Shown one piece after another: positions 32,751 through 41,484 of a stretch of DNA of 64,000 nucleotides. Position numbers and translations under genes: made by a program. Where the stretch lies: the NCBI GenBank assembly GCA_016722025.1, contig JADKGZ010000007.1:62001-126000 (forward strand), written 5' to 3'. The DNA is from Acidimicrobiaceae bacterium. Its GTDB lineage: Bacteria > Actinomycetota > Acidimicrobiia > Acidimicrobiales > Ilumatobacteraceae. Below the pieces are notes generated by a model, which was not told the origin of the DNA, did not search any database, and saw only the letters and a list, made by a program, of their open reading frames with translations. The number at the start of each line of letters is the position of its first letter. Positions within the stretch are counted from its first letter, which is position 1.

Positions 32751-33643
32751 GACGGTGCTCCGATGCCGATGGCACGATTGACGGGAATGGCAATGGTCTC
32801 GCCCCCGGCGCGGCGAGCGGCGGCCTCGACGGCGCGGCGGGCCATCACCCCGACGGTGTGGCGTCGGTAGCGATCGCTGGCGCGCACATCGCTGATGGGC
32901 GTCGCCTGCGTCGCCGCCATCTCGCCCACGGCGGCAGCGGCACCGGAGACGCCGAGACCGACGAGGGCGTCGAGCCCGGTGACCGACAGGATGATCGGGG
33001 CGACGGCCGTGAGCGCCACGGCCAACGTCGCCACGGCGCCGTCGTCGGCCAGAGTGACGACGGCAGCGGCGCCGACCACGGCGATCTCCATCGCGCGGCG
33101 GTACTCGAGGCGAACGTAGGCGCTGCCTGCCCGTGCCGGCGGCGCCGGGATGTGGACGGCCACGCACAGCTCGTCGGGCGCGGCGCAGGTGCGGCCGGGC
33201 CCCACCCACAACTGCTCGACGGGTACCCGGCGCGTGCCGCGCAGCGAGCGCAGCTCGACCTCGGCGCCCATCACGGCCAAGGGTGCGCCGGTATCCATCG
33301 CCGGCGAACCGTTCATGATGTTGCCGCCGAGCGTGCCGACGTGGCGAGTGGAGGGCGAACCCACCAGCGCACTGCCGTCGGCCAGGCCTGCATAGATCGA
33401 CGTGAGCAGCGGGTGCGTCTCGATGTCGTGGTGCGACACCAGCGCACCGATGCTGACGCCCAGGGCGGTGCGCGTGACCGTCTTCAGCTCGTCGAGCCGG
33501 TCGATCGCGACCAGGTCGTCGGGCAGCGGAGCCTTGCCGTGCCGCGCCCCGACCACCAGGTCGGTGCCGCCGGCGATCGGGCGTGCCCCCGCCGCGAGCC
33601 CGGCGAGCGCCTCGTCGATGGTGCGTGCGATGGCGAAGCTCAT
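32747..33643 (-). CDS. Molybdenum hydroxylase FAD subunit (CoxM-like)
   Basis: A 298-residue FAD-binding subunit of the xanthine dehydrogenase family. The flavin contacts are in 'PIAGGTDLVVGARHG' and 'GTLGGNIMNGSPAMDTGAPL'. 'EYRRAMEIAVVGAAA' and a C-terminal CO_deh_flav_C-type domain complete the chain. It transfers electrons from the iron-sulfur subunit to the final acceptor. It is translationally coupled on both sides (ATGA at 33640 and 32747), in the order large-FAD-small. Confidence 0.93.
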   Translation of the reverse strand: MSFAIARTIDEALAGLAAGARPIAGGTDLVVGARHGKAPLPDDLVAIDRLDELKTVTRTALGVSIGALVSHHDIETHPLLTSIYAGLADGSALVGSPSTRHVGTLGGNIMNGSPAMDTGAPLAVMGAEVELRSLRGTRRVPVEQLWVGPGRTCAAPDELCVAVHIPAPPARAGSAYVRLEYRRAMEIAVVGAAAVVTLADDGAVATLAVALTAVAPIILSVTGLDALVGLGVSGAAAAVGEMAATQATPISDVRASDRYRRHTVGVMARRAVEAAARRAGGETIAIPVNRAIGIGAPS

Positions 33644-35940
33644 GACCGTGCCCCCTGGTCGCCCTGCAGTTGCTCCCAGACGCGCTCGGCGGTCATCGGC
33701 AGCTGGCGCACCGGCGTGCCGAGGATCTTGGCGATGGCGTTGGCGATGGCGGCGGCCGTGGCCACGTTGGGCGCTTCGGCAAGCCCCTTGGCGCCACGGG
33801 GGCCGGCATCGGGCGTGTTGATCTGGATGAAGTGCACGTCGATCGGCGGAGCGTCGGCGCAGGTCTGCAGCTTGTACTCGAGCAGCGCTGCATTGCGCTG
33901 GCGTCCTTGGTCGTCGTAGGTGGTGCCCTCGGTGAGTGCCTGGCCGATGCCCATCAGCACCGCGCCCTCCACCTGGCCCTGGGCACCGATGGGGTTGATG
34001 ATGGTGCCGCTGTCGTGCGCGGCGCTGACGTGCAGCACCCGGGCGACGCCTGTGTCGCGATCGACCTTCACGCGCACTGCATGGCAGCTGAACTGCGGCG
34101 CCACCCAGGCCGACATGCCCAGGTCGCCCACGCAGGAGGAGCCCACCGTTGCCGGGGCGCCGGGCGGTATGCCCGAGCCGTGACCGATGAGCAGCTCGCC
34201 GCCGGCGGCGATGCCGGCCAGCTCGTCGATCGAGATGCCCCGGTCGGGGCTGCCGGCGACACTGGCCATGCCATCGGCCAGCACGATGTCGGCCGGGCTG
34301 GCCTCCAACTGCTCGGCCGCCAGGTTGCGCAGCTGCTCGGCGATCTGGCCAGCGGCGGCGACGACGGCGCGACCGTTGTTGAACAGGGTCTGCGAGCCGG
34401 TTGCGCCCATGTCGTACGGGGCCACGCTGGTGTCCTGGTAGACGAGCTCGAACCGCTCGGCCGGCATGCCCAACTCGTCGGCGGCCAGCTGGCGCAGTGT
34501 CATCACCGCGCCGGTACCGCACTCCTGCGCGCCGGTGATGATCTGGCCGCTGCCGTCGCCGTCGATCTTCACGTACGCGCCCGATGGCACCGAGAAGCTG
34601 GGCCACCAGCCGATGGCCACACCGATCGCTTCGTCGTCGGGCAGCACCTGCCCGTAGCCGGCAGCGGCGGTGGCGGCATCGATGCACTGCTGCACGCCGA
34701 TCTCGCCGTAGGTCTGGCCGCTGGGGCCTTCGGCTCCGCTGTCGACCGCGTTGAGCTTGCGGAACGCGACCGGATCCATGCCGATGGCCGCTGCGACCTC
34801 ATCGGTGTGCGACTCGAGTGCCCAGCAGGTCTGCGGGGCAGTTGGTGCGCGCACCGAGCCCGAGGGCTGGTGGTTGGTGTAGACAAGGTGCGCCTCGGCC
34901 AACGCATTGGGAATGCGGTACGGCCCCAGCGCATGCATCGCAGCGAGTTGACTGAAGAAGCCGGCATCGGCCGTGTACGCGCCGTTGTCGAGCGCCAGCC
35001 ACACGCGGCGAGCGGTGATGGTGCCGTCGGCCTTCACGCCGGTCTCGAAGTCGTACACGATGCCTTCCCGGCGTCGGTCGGGGGCCACGAACTCTTCGCG
35101 CCGGCTGAACACCAGACGTACAGGGCGCTTGGCCGCACGAGCGAGCGCGGCCACATGTGCTTCGTAGTGGAACCCGCACTTGCCGCCGAAGCCGCCACCG
35201 AGGTGCGGCACGATGATGCGGACGCGGCTGTTGGGCAGCTCGAGTGTTTCGCACACGCCGGCGCGAGCATCGAAGGGCACCTGCGTGCTGGTCCAGATGG
35301 TGACCTTGTTGCCTTCCCACTGGGCGACCACGGCTCGGGGTTCGATGGGAACCGCATGGCACCCGTCGGCCACGTAGCGGCTGCGCACCACGTGGTCGGC
35401 CGCAGCCATTCCCTCGTCGACATCGCCCTTGGCGATGGATGCGAACGAGGCATCGTTGCGGTCGCGTACCAGCACGTCGACCCCGCCATAACCGGCCCAC
35501 TCGGTGTGCACCAGCGGCGAATCGGCCGACAACGCACCTTCGATGTCGTTGACCACCGGCAGCGCTTCGTACTCGACGACGATTGCGTCGACCGCGCGCT
35601 GGGCAGTGGCCGCGTCGACCGCCGCCACGGCGGCGATGATCTCACCTTCGAAGCGCACGACGTCGCGGGCGAACAGCGTGCGGTCTTGTACGAACGGGCC
35701 GAACTTCACGTCGGGCACGTCATCCTGGGTGAGCACGGCGAACACGCCCGGCATCGCCTTCGCAGCCGAGACGTCGAGCGTGACGATGCGAGCATGCGTT
35801 GCGTCGGCGTACTTGAACTTCGCAGCCAACATGCCGGTGAGCGTGAGATCGGCGGTGTAACGGCCGCTGCCGGTCACCTTGTCGGGGCCGTCGGCGCGTA
35901 CGAATCGAGGGGCGGGCCTGCTGGGGTCGGTGATGGTCAT
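33640..35940 (-). CDS. Molybdenum hydroxylase large (molybdopterin) subunit
   Basis: A 766-residue catalytic subunit that hydroxylates a C-H bond, often on an N-heterocycle or aldehyde, using water. The N-terminal a/b hammerhead ('GSGRYTADLTL') and the molybdopterin contacts 'PHLGGGFGGKCGF' are visible. The catalytic Glu is in 'RGAKGLAEAP'. The active-site loop reads 'GSVRAPTAPQTCWALE', not the AYxCSFR loop of form I CO dehydrogenase, so it is not a CO oxidiser. ATG 35940 (MTITDPSRPAPRF) is preferred to the in-frame start at 35979. It follows the amine oxidase gene by 66 bases. Confidence 0.92.
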   Translation of the reverse strand: MTITDPSRPAPRFVRADGPDKVTGSGRYTADLTLTGMLAAKFKYADATHARIVTLDVSAAKAMPGVFAVLTQDDVPDVKFGPFVQDRTLFARDVVRFEGEIIAAVAAVDAATAQRAVDAIVVEYEALPVVNDIEGALSADSPLVHTEWAGYGGVDVLVRDRNDASFASIAKGDVDEGMAAADHVVRSRYVADGCHAVPIEPRAVVAQWEGNKVTIWTSTQVPFDARAGVCETLELPNSRVRIIVPHLGGGFGGKCGFHYEAHVAALARAAKRPVRLVFSRREEFVAPDRRREGIVYDFETGVKADGTITARRVWLALDNGAYTADAGFFSQLAAMHALGPYRIPNALAEAHLVYTNHQPSGSVRAPTAPQTCWALESHTDEVAAAIGMDPVAFRKLNAVDSGAEGPSGQTYGEIGVQQCIDAATAAAGYGQVLPDDEAIGVAIGWWPSFSVPSGAYVKIDGDGSGQIITGAQECGTGAVMTLRQLAADELGMPAERFELVYQDTSVAPYDMGATGSQTLFNNGRAVVAAAGQIAEQLRNLAAEQLEASPADIVLADGMASVAGSPDRGISIDELAGIAAGGELLIGHGSGIPPGAPATVGSSCVGDLGMSAWVAPQFSCHAVRVKVDRDTGVARVLHVSAAHDSGTIINPIGAQGQVEGAVLMGIGQALTEGTTYDDQGRQRNAALLEYKLQTCADAPPIDVHFIQINTPDAGPRGAKGLAEAPNVATAAAIANAIAKILGTPVRQLPMTAERVWEQLQGDQGARS

Positions 35941-36006
35941 CGTGGTTCGAGCTCCTCGCTCAGCGTGTGCGGATCCCAATATGGCAGATTCCTGTGGCGC
36001 GGTGCG

Positions 36007-37263
36007 TCACGCGCTGCCGAGCCGTTGCACCACTTGCCGTGCGGCGGCTCTGCCGGCGTGGATGGCACCCTCCACGTAGCCCGGGAAGCTCGCCGACAGC
36101 TCGGTGCTGGCGAACGTCACGAGGTGCAAGCCGGCTGCGAGCGTGTCGGCGGCGTGGGGAGCGTGAGTCGTGAGCACGTTGCTGTAACCGCCGCCGCCCC
36201 ACTCGTCGGGCCCCCACAGCCGCTCCAGGAAGGTGAGCGGCCGCAATGCGTCGTCACCGAACGCGGCTGCGGCGTGGTGGAGGATGGCGTCGCGTCGCTG
36301 CGCCTCCGTGTGACGTGCCCACTCGGCGGCGGTGGTGCCGCCGACGAAGCCCACCAGCGTGGGGGAGTCGAGCAGCGAGGCGTCGGCGAAGTACACGCCC
36401 GGTGGGTCGAGGAACTGGCCGACGCCGTTGCGGCCGTCGAGCAGCCAGAACGGTGCCGAGTAGCCGACGAGGTACTTCAGCACGGTGCCGGGTGCAAAGG
36501 CAGCCGCAGCGGTGCTGAAGTCGTCGGGGAGGCCGGGGGTGAAGCGGATCGACGCGTAGGCCGTCGGTGGTGCCGCAACGACGACCTCGCGTGCATGCCA
36601 CACCTGGTCGAGCGCCACCACGTCGACCGATGCGTCGTGCACGTGCACCGAACGAACCGGGCACTCCAGTCGGATGTGATGCGCGAACGGGGCAGCAAGG
36701 TGGAGTGCGAGCCCGTGCATCGTCTCCGCGAACCAGCACTGCAGCTCCTCGTTGGTGGTGACCGTGCGCTGGTTGAGCTGTGCAAGGTAGGAGACGGGGA
36801 TGATGCGGCTGTCGTTGCAGGTGCCTCCGTTGACCATCGAGCGAACGGCCTCGCGCACTGAGGCGGTGGTGGTCTCGGTGTCGACCCACTGCGAAACCGA
36901 CCGTTCGTCGTGCAGGTCGTCGGCCCCCAACGTTGCCAGCAGCGTGTCGGCCACGGCCCACGGGTCGCTGTCGGGGCTGGGCGGCACGGTGACGGCCCGG
37001 CCCGGGTGAACAGCATCGACGCGCGTCGCGCCGGCCTCGCGGGCCAGTGCCAGCACCTCGGTCATGTCGTCGTTGGCGAACTGGCCACCGGTGTCGACCA
37101 GGCGACCGAGGCCGTCGTGACGTGCCTCGGTCTTGCCGCCGACTCGATCGCGCGACTCCAGCAACACGAACGAGATGCCGTCGCGGCGCAGTTCGGTCGC
37201 AACGGTGAGCCCGCTGAAGCCGGCGCCGATGATGACGACGTCGACGTCGAACGGATCGCTCAT
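36007..37263 (-). CDS. Flavin-containing amine oxidase (monoamine oxidase family)
   Basis: A 418-residue FAD enzyme that oxidises an amine to an imine with O2 or another acceptor. The FAD motif is VVIIGAGFSGLTVA (residues ~9-22), then 'LESRDRVGGKTEA'. The C-terminal flavin-binding strand is 'LSASFPGYVEGAIHAGRAAA'. There is no signal peptide, so it is cytoplasmic. No Cys lies at the place where mammalian MAO attaches flavin, so FAD is probably non-covalent. The start overlaps the permease stop (ATGA). The substrate is presumably what the upstream importer brings in. Confidence 0.9.
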   Translation of the reverse strand: MSDPFDVDVVIIGAGFSGLTVATELRRDGISFVLLESRDRVGGKTEARHDGLGRLVDTGGQFANDDMTEVLALAREAGATRVDAVHPGRAVTVPPSPDSDPWAVADTLLATLGADDLHDERSVSQWVDTETTTASVREAVRSMVNGGTCNDSRIIPVSYLAQLNQRTVTTNEELQCWFAETMHGLALHLAAPFAHHIRLECPVRSVHVHDASVDVVALDQVWHAREVVVAAPPTAYASIRFTPGLPDDFSTAAAAFAPGTVLKYLVGYSAPFWLLDGRNGVGQFLDPPGVYFADASLLDSPTLVGFVGGTTAAEWARHTEAQRRDAILHHAAAAFGDDALRPLTFLERLWGPDEWGGGGYSNVLTTHAPHAADTLAAGLHLVTFASTELSASFPGYVEGAIHAGRAAARQVVQRLGSA

Positions 37264-38127
37264 CCGCTGAGCCCGGTGAGGCCGCCGGCCATGCCAGGGT
37301 CCTCGCCGCCGCGCCGGTTGATGGCCTTGAGCACGAATGCCGCCACCGTCACGGCGGTGAGCGTGAGCAGCAACATGACCGTCGCCAGCGCGTTCAACGC
37401 GGGTGTGGAGCCTGCTCGTGCGCCGGAGTAGATCTTGATCGGAACCGTCTCGGTGGATGCCCCCGTGGAGAGGAACGACGAGATCACGAAGTCGTCGACC
37501 GATGTGGCGAAGACCACCATCACGCTCGCGAAGATGGCCGGGCTGAGCAGTGGCAGCAGCACCAGCCGGATTGCCTGCAACCTGGAGGCGCCGAGATCGC
37601 GCGGCCTCCTCGTACTGAGTGCCGATCGCCGCCAGCCGCCCGCGGATGATGACGACCACGAACGAGATGGTGAACGTGATGTGGCCCAGCAGCTGGCGGG
37701 TGAGGCCGTCGGGGAAGCCGGTGTAGACCTGGCTGAACACCAGGAACAACGCGACGCCGAACACGATCTCGGGCGTCACGATCGGCACCAGCATCAGCCC
37801 GTTGGCGGCGTTGGAGACGCGGCCGCGCCACCGATGCAGGCCGATCGCCATCGCCACACCGATGGGGGTGGCGATGAGCATGCACAGCCCGGCGAGCCGC
37901 AGCGTGTTGAGCAGCGCGACCTGCATGGAGTCGTCGTGCCACAGCGACGAGTTGGGGTCGCCCCAGTACCAGCGGAACGACATCTTCTGGAACGACGACC
38001 GGCTGCGGCCGTCGTTGAACGAGATGCGCACGGCGATGAGCACCGGCAGCAACGACCACAGCACGTAGACCCAGGTGACCATCGCCAGCACCGGAGCGCC
38101 GTTGTGCCGTCGGCGGAAGGGGTTCAT
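37260..38127 (-). CDS. ABC transporter permease, PotC-like (frameshift-interrupted)
   Basis: The second permease of a polyamine-type importer, about six helices. The frame from ATG 38127 is in family through 'GTQYEEAAR' and then goes wrong. The expected continuation 'DLGASRLQAIRLVLLPLLSP' is read in another frame to the stop at 37260. The break lies in the EAA loop, at a CGCGCG run (37598-37603); one more CG would restore a 289-residue protein. Both ends are coupled by ATGA overlaps to PotB (upstream) and the amine oxidase (downstream), so it is probably functional and mis-sequenced. Confidence 0.85.
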
Positions 38128-39038
38128 CGTTCGGCCGCCCGCTGCTGACGGATGGTGGTGACCATGTAGTACACCATCAGCACGAAGAGCATGGCCATCA
38201 GGATCAGCACCAGCGAGGCGCCGGTCTGCGGCTGCCCGGTGTTGCGCAGGTAGTTCTCGATCTGGTTGCCCACCATCTCGGTCCGGGGCGAGCCGCTGGT
38301 GAGGTAGGTGTTGGTGTAGTAGTCGCCGAACATCGGCAGGATCGTGATCACGCTGGCCGCCATCAGCCCGGGCACCGACAGCGGCAGCGTGACGCGGATG
38401 AACGTCTGCATCGAGGAGGCGCCGAGGTCGCGACCGGCCTCGATGAGCCGTCCGTCGATGCGTTCGAGCGTGGAGTACAGCGGCAGGATGAAGAACGGCA
38501 CGTAGCCGTACATCAAGCCGATGACCACGGTGTACCAGTCGCCGTCGAGCCAGTTTCTGTTGTCGGGCAAGCTGAACCAGCCGAGCACCTGGTTCACGAA
38601 GCCATCCGGTTGCAGCAGGTTGGTCCAGGCCAACATGCGCATCAGGTAGCTGATCCAGAACGGCAGCACCAGGGCGGCCAGCAGCAAGCCCTTGCTGCGC
38701 CCGGCCTTGCGAGCAGCGAAGTACGCCACCGGGTAGCCCACGAGGATGCAGCCGAGCAGGGCCAGGCCCACGAACCAGAAGGTGCGTACGAACACCGGGC
38801 GCAGGTAGCCGTTGAACACCTCGCCGAGCACGTTGCTCATGGTGGTGACGTCCCATTCCAGCGGGTTCCAAGCGGGAATCGGGGTCTTCAGGAACGGATC
38901 GACGTCGCCGAACGCCACCGCCATGACGGCGTAGACCGACACCACGAAGAAGGCGACCAGCCATCCGATGCCGGGGACGGCGAACGCTGCCCAGATGCGA
39001 CTGGAGCCGCCGCGTCGTGAGGGGAGTGCGGCGGTCAC
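38124..39038 (-). CDS. ABC transporter permease, PotB-like
   Basis: A 304-residue membrane subunit starting at GTG 39038, 4 nt after the binding-protein stop. About six helices are seen, beginning 'AFAVPGIGWLVAFFVVSVYA'. The EAA loop is 'EAGRDLGASSMQTFIRVTLP' near residues 200-219. It closely follows the PotB pattern, with 'WISYLMRMLAWTNLLQPDGF' in the middle. It forms an importer with the PotC-like and PotD-like neighbours; no ATPase is encoded in this operon. Confidence 0.92.
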   Translation of the reverse strand: MTAALPSRRGGSSRIWAAFAVPGIGWLVAFFVVSVYAVMAVAFGDVDPFLKTPIPAWNPLEWDVTTMSNVLGEVFNGYLRPVFVRTFWFVGLALLGCILVGYPVAYFAARKAGRSKGLLLAALVLPFWISYLMRMLAWTNLLQPDGFVNQVLGWFSLPDNRNWLDGDWYTVVIGLMYGYVPFFILPLYSTLERIDGRLIEAGRDLGASSMQTFIRVTLPLSVPGLMAASVITILPMFGDYYTNTYLTSGSPRTEMVGNQIENYLRNTGQPQTGASLVLILMAMLFVLMVYYMVTTIRQQRAAER

Positions 39039-39042
39039 GCCG

Positions 39043-40215
39043 TCAGCCGCCGGCGGTGAACTTGGCCCACGCCGTCTCGTACTGGGCGTCGCCGGTGGCG
39101 CCCAGCGGCTTGAGGTAGAGCGCCTGCGCGATCTCGTCGTTGGTGGGCACGCAGTTGCGCAGGTGCTCGGGCACGTAGCCGGCGCCGATCACGTAGTCGG
39201 CATCGAGCTTGGCGATGGCGGGCAGGTAGCCGACCCAGCTGAAGTTCTTCTCGGCGACCTCGTTGTCGAGCAGGAAGTTCAGGTACAGGTGCGCGAGCAC
39301 CGGGCTCTGCGCGTCGGAGAGCACGCCCATGCTGTCGTTGGTGACCACGTACGAGCCGGCGGGTGGGTGCCAGAAGCCCAACACCTCGTCGGTGACGCCT
39401 TCCGGCAGGTAGCCGGCGGCGCCGGCGATCAGGTCGGCGCTCCAGGTCTGCGCGACGCTGGTGGTGCCCTCCGGGATGTCCTTGTAGGCCTCGATGTTCA
39501 CCTTCACGTTCACCAGGTCGATCAGCTCGGAGACGTCGGCGAGTGCTTGGTCGATGATCTTCTGGTCGGTGGTGTTGATGTCGGTGACACCCTTGCGCAG
39601 CATCGCCATGGTGAAGGCTTCCCGCTCGTCGTCGAGCACCGACACCTGGCCCTTGAAGTCGGTCGCGTTCCAGATGGTGTCCCACCCCTGCGCTTCCACG
39701 AGGGCTGGGTCGATGCGGTCGGTGCGGTACCCGATGCCGGTGCCGAAGAAGGTGTAGGGCACCGAGTAGGTGGCGCCCGGGTCGTACCACGGGTCGTTGA
39801 AGGTGCTGATGACGTTGGGGAAGTTGGTGAGGTAGCTCTTGTTGAGCGGCTGCACGAGCCCGCCGGCGATGAGGTTGCCGATGGAGGTGCTGGCCATCGA
39901 GTGGTGCACGTCGGCCTTGATGGCGCCGGAGGCGAGCTTGGTGGTGGCCTCTGTGTCGGTGTCGATGGTGGTGATCTCCACCTTCACGCCGTACTTGCTC
40001 TCGAAGTCGGCGATCACCTCCAGGTTCACGTAGTCGGCGTAGTTGATGATGCGCAGCGGGCCTTTCTCCGGGGGCAGCCCGTCGGCGATGGACTTCGCCA
40101 CCTTCGAGCGCTTGTCGTCGCTGCCGCCGCACGCCTGCAGCAATGGCACCCCGGCCCCCAACAGCACACCCAACTGAACAGACCGAGCGAAGAAGTCGCG
40201 ACGGGACGAGCTCAT
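39043..40215 (-). CDS. PotD-like polyamine-type substrate-binding lipoprotein
   Basis: A 390-residue binding protein. The N-terminus SSRRDFFARS is a twin-arginine motif, and LLQACGG is a lipobox, so it may be exported folded by Tat and then lipidated. The mature part follows spermidine/putrescine-binding proteins: 'PLRIINYADYVNLEVIADFE', 'YSVPYTFFGTGIGYRTD', 'WSADLIAGAAGYLPEG'. It is the first gene of an operon continuing through permeases, amine oxidase and molybdenum hydroxylase. A polyamine or other organic amine is a likely ligand. It is divergent from a Rieske oxygenase gene. Confidence 0.9.
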   Translation of the reverse strand: MSSSRRDFFARSVQLGVLLGAGVPLLQACGGSDDKRSKVAKSIADGLPPEKGPLRIINYADYVNLEVIADFESKYGVKVEITTIDTDTEATTKLASGAIKADVHHSMASTSIGNLIAGGLVQPLNKSYLTNFPNVISTFNDPWYDPGATYSVPYTFFGTGIGYRTDRIDPALVEAQGWDTIWNATDFKGQVSVLDDEREAFTMAMLRKGVTDINTTDQKIIDQALADVSELIDLVNVKVNIEAYKDIPEGTTSVAQTWSADLIAGAAGYLPEGVTDEVLGFWHPPAGSYVVTNDSMGVLSDAQSPVLAHLYLNFLLDNEVAEKNFSWVGYLPAIAKLDADYVIGAGYVPEHLRNCVPTNDEIAQALYLKPLGATGDAQYETAWAKFTAGG

Positions 40216-40236
40216 GTGGTTCCCCCAAGGGTTGAT

Positions 40237-40250
40237 TGACTGATGAGTCA
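40237..40250. promoter_or_regulatory. Dyad in the divergent importer/Rieske promoter (site E)
   Basis: TGACTGATGAGTCA has perfect TGACT/AGTCA arms around GATG, in the 72 bases between the PotD-like (start 40215) and Rieske (start 40288) genes. On the minus strand it reads CTGACTCATCAGTCAA, which resembles site D shortened by three bases. A regulator site is likely; membership in the same family as sites A-D is uncertain. Confidence 0.45.
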
Positions 40251-40287
40251 GAATAGCAAACATGGGGGACGTGCTCGGGAGGGTGAC

Positions 40288-41484
40288 ATGAATGCGAACG
40301 TGCGACGGATCGACGACCCGGTGGGAATCACGACGGCACGCACCATGCCGGCGACGTGGTACTCGTCGACGGAGCACCACCAACACGAGATCGAAGCCAT
40401 CTGGCGCGGCGAGTGGGTGTGCGTCGGCGACGTGGATGAATCGCCCGCGCCCGGCGCCTGGCGTTCGATCACCGTCGGCGGGCTGCCGGTGCTGCTGGTG
40501 CGCGATCGCGAGGGTGTGCTGCGCGCGTTCCTGAACGTGTGCCGCCATCGGGCAGCTCCGCTGTGCGAGCACGGGGCCGAGGGTGGTGGTGCTGCGCTCA
40601 GCTGCCCCTACCACGCGTGGCTGTACCGGCTGGATGGCTCGCTGGCGCGGGCCCAGGGCGTCGGCGACCCGGAGGGCTTCGATGTCGCCGACTACTCGCT
40701 CAAGCCCGTGGCGATCGCCGTGTGGCGACGCTGGTTGTGGGTGCACGCTCACCCGAACTCGGCGCCGCCCGACTTCGGCCCCTTGGCAAATGCAGTCGCT
40801 GCGTTCCCGGTGGAGGGCATGGACGTGGTGCTGCGTGAGGCCGACGAACGCGCCTTCAACTGGAAGGTGCTGCTGGAGAACTACAGCGAGAACTACCACA
40901 CGCCGTTCGTGCACCCCGAGATCGACACCTCGCCCACGCATGACTACCCGATGGTCAGCAACGGGCTGGTGCTGTACGCGTGGGACCGGCCCTTGCACCC
41001 CGGTGACGACGCAGGGCGGGTGATGGCCTCGTTGCTGCCGGGTGAGCCGGGCTGGGACGCACTGCCGGCGGCGGCGACGGGCAAGCCGTACGACGTGGGC
41101 AGCTACCTCACTGTGTGGCCCAACCTGATGCTGAACGTGTTCCCCGACGCCGCGCTGGCGATGTGGATGGAGCCACTGGCCCCGAACCGCACGCTCGTGC
41201 ATCGTCGCCTGTACATGCGGCCCGGCGGCCGGCCCGACGCGGTGGCGGCCAACATCGCTGCTCACCGACTGGTGCACCTGCAAGACGTCGAGATCTGCGA
41301 GGCGGTGCAGCGTTCGCACGATGCCGGCGTCGACGCCGACGGAGTGCTGGCGACGTTCGAGGAGCGCGGTGTGTACTGGGTGCACCAGCACGTGCGGAAG
41401 CGCTTCGAGGATCTGGTGCCGGTGAGTCGGGTGCCGGATCCTCGCGGCGCTCACGTGCTCGACGACGATCGTGGCGGTCAGTAG
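40288..41484 (+). CDS. Rieske non-heme iron oxygenase, alpha subunit
   Basis: A 398-residue oxygenase. Rieske ligands C85-x-H87 and C106-x2-H109 (CRHRAAPLC, CPYHAWLY); iron site in ENYSENYHTPFVHPEI with H204, H209 and bridging Glu201. As in the enzyme at 10573, Glu replaces the usual Asp, a trait of quaternary-amine oxygenases. ATG 40288 has GGGAGGG 4 bases before it and is preferred to ATG 40243. It is divergent from the amine importer-oxidase operon and convergent with an acyl-CoA dehydrogenase. A GbcA-like N-demethylation role is plausible but unproven; no reductase is nearby. Confidence 0.88.
   Translation: MNANVRRIDDPVGITTARTMPATWYSSTEHHQHEIEAIWRGEWVCVGDVDESPAPGAWRSITVGGLPVLLVRDREGVLRAFLNVCRHRAAPLCEHGAEGGGAALSCPYHAWLYRLDGSLARAQGVGDPEGFDVADYSLKPVAIAVWRRWLWVHAHPNSAPPDFGPLANAVAAFPVEGMDVVLREADERAFNWKVLLENYSENYHTPFVHPEIDTSPTHDYPMVSNGLVLYAWDRPLHPGDDAGRVMASLLPGEPGWDALPAAATGKPYDVGSYLTVWPNLMLNVFPDAALAMWMEPLAPNRTLVHRRLYMRPGGRPDAVAANIAAHRLVHLQDVEICEAVQRSHDAGVDADGVLATFEERGVYWVHQHVRKRFEDLVPVSRVPDPRGAHVLDDDRGGQ

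Noticed and set aside
33640..35940. Form I carbon monoxide dehydrogenase
   Set aside because: The AYxCSFR active-site loop is absent; the loop reads GSVRAPTAPQ, and the operon context is amine catabolism.
33670..36861. Open frame of more than 1,000 codons on the plus strand opposite the molybdenum hydroxylase
   Set aside because: Low-complexity His/Ala/Val/Arg/Gly composition with no domain; the minus-strand frame encodes a clear molybdopterin subunit.
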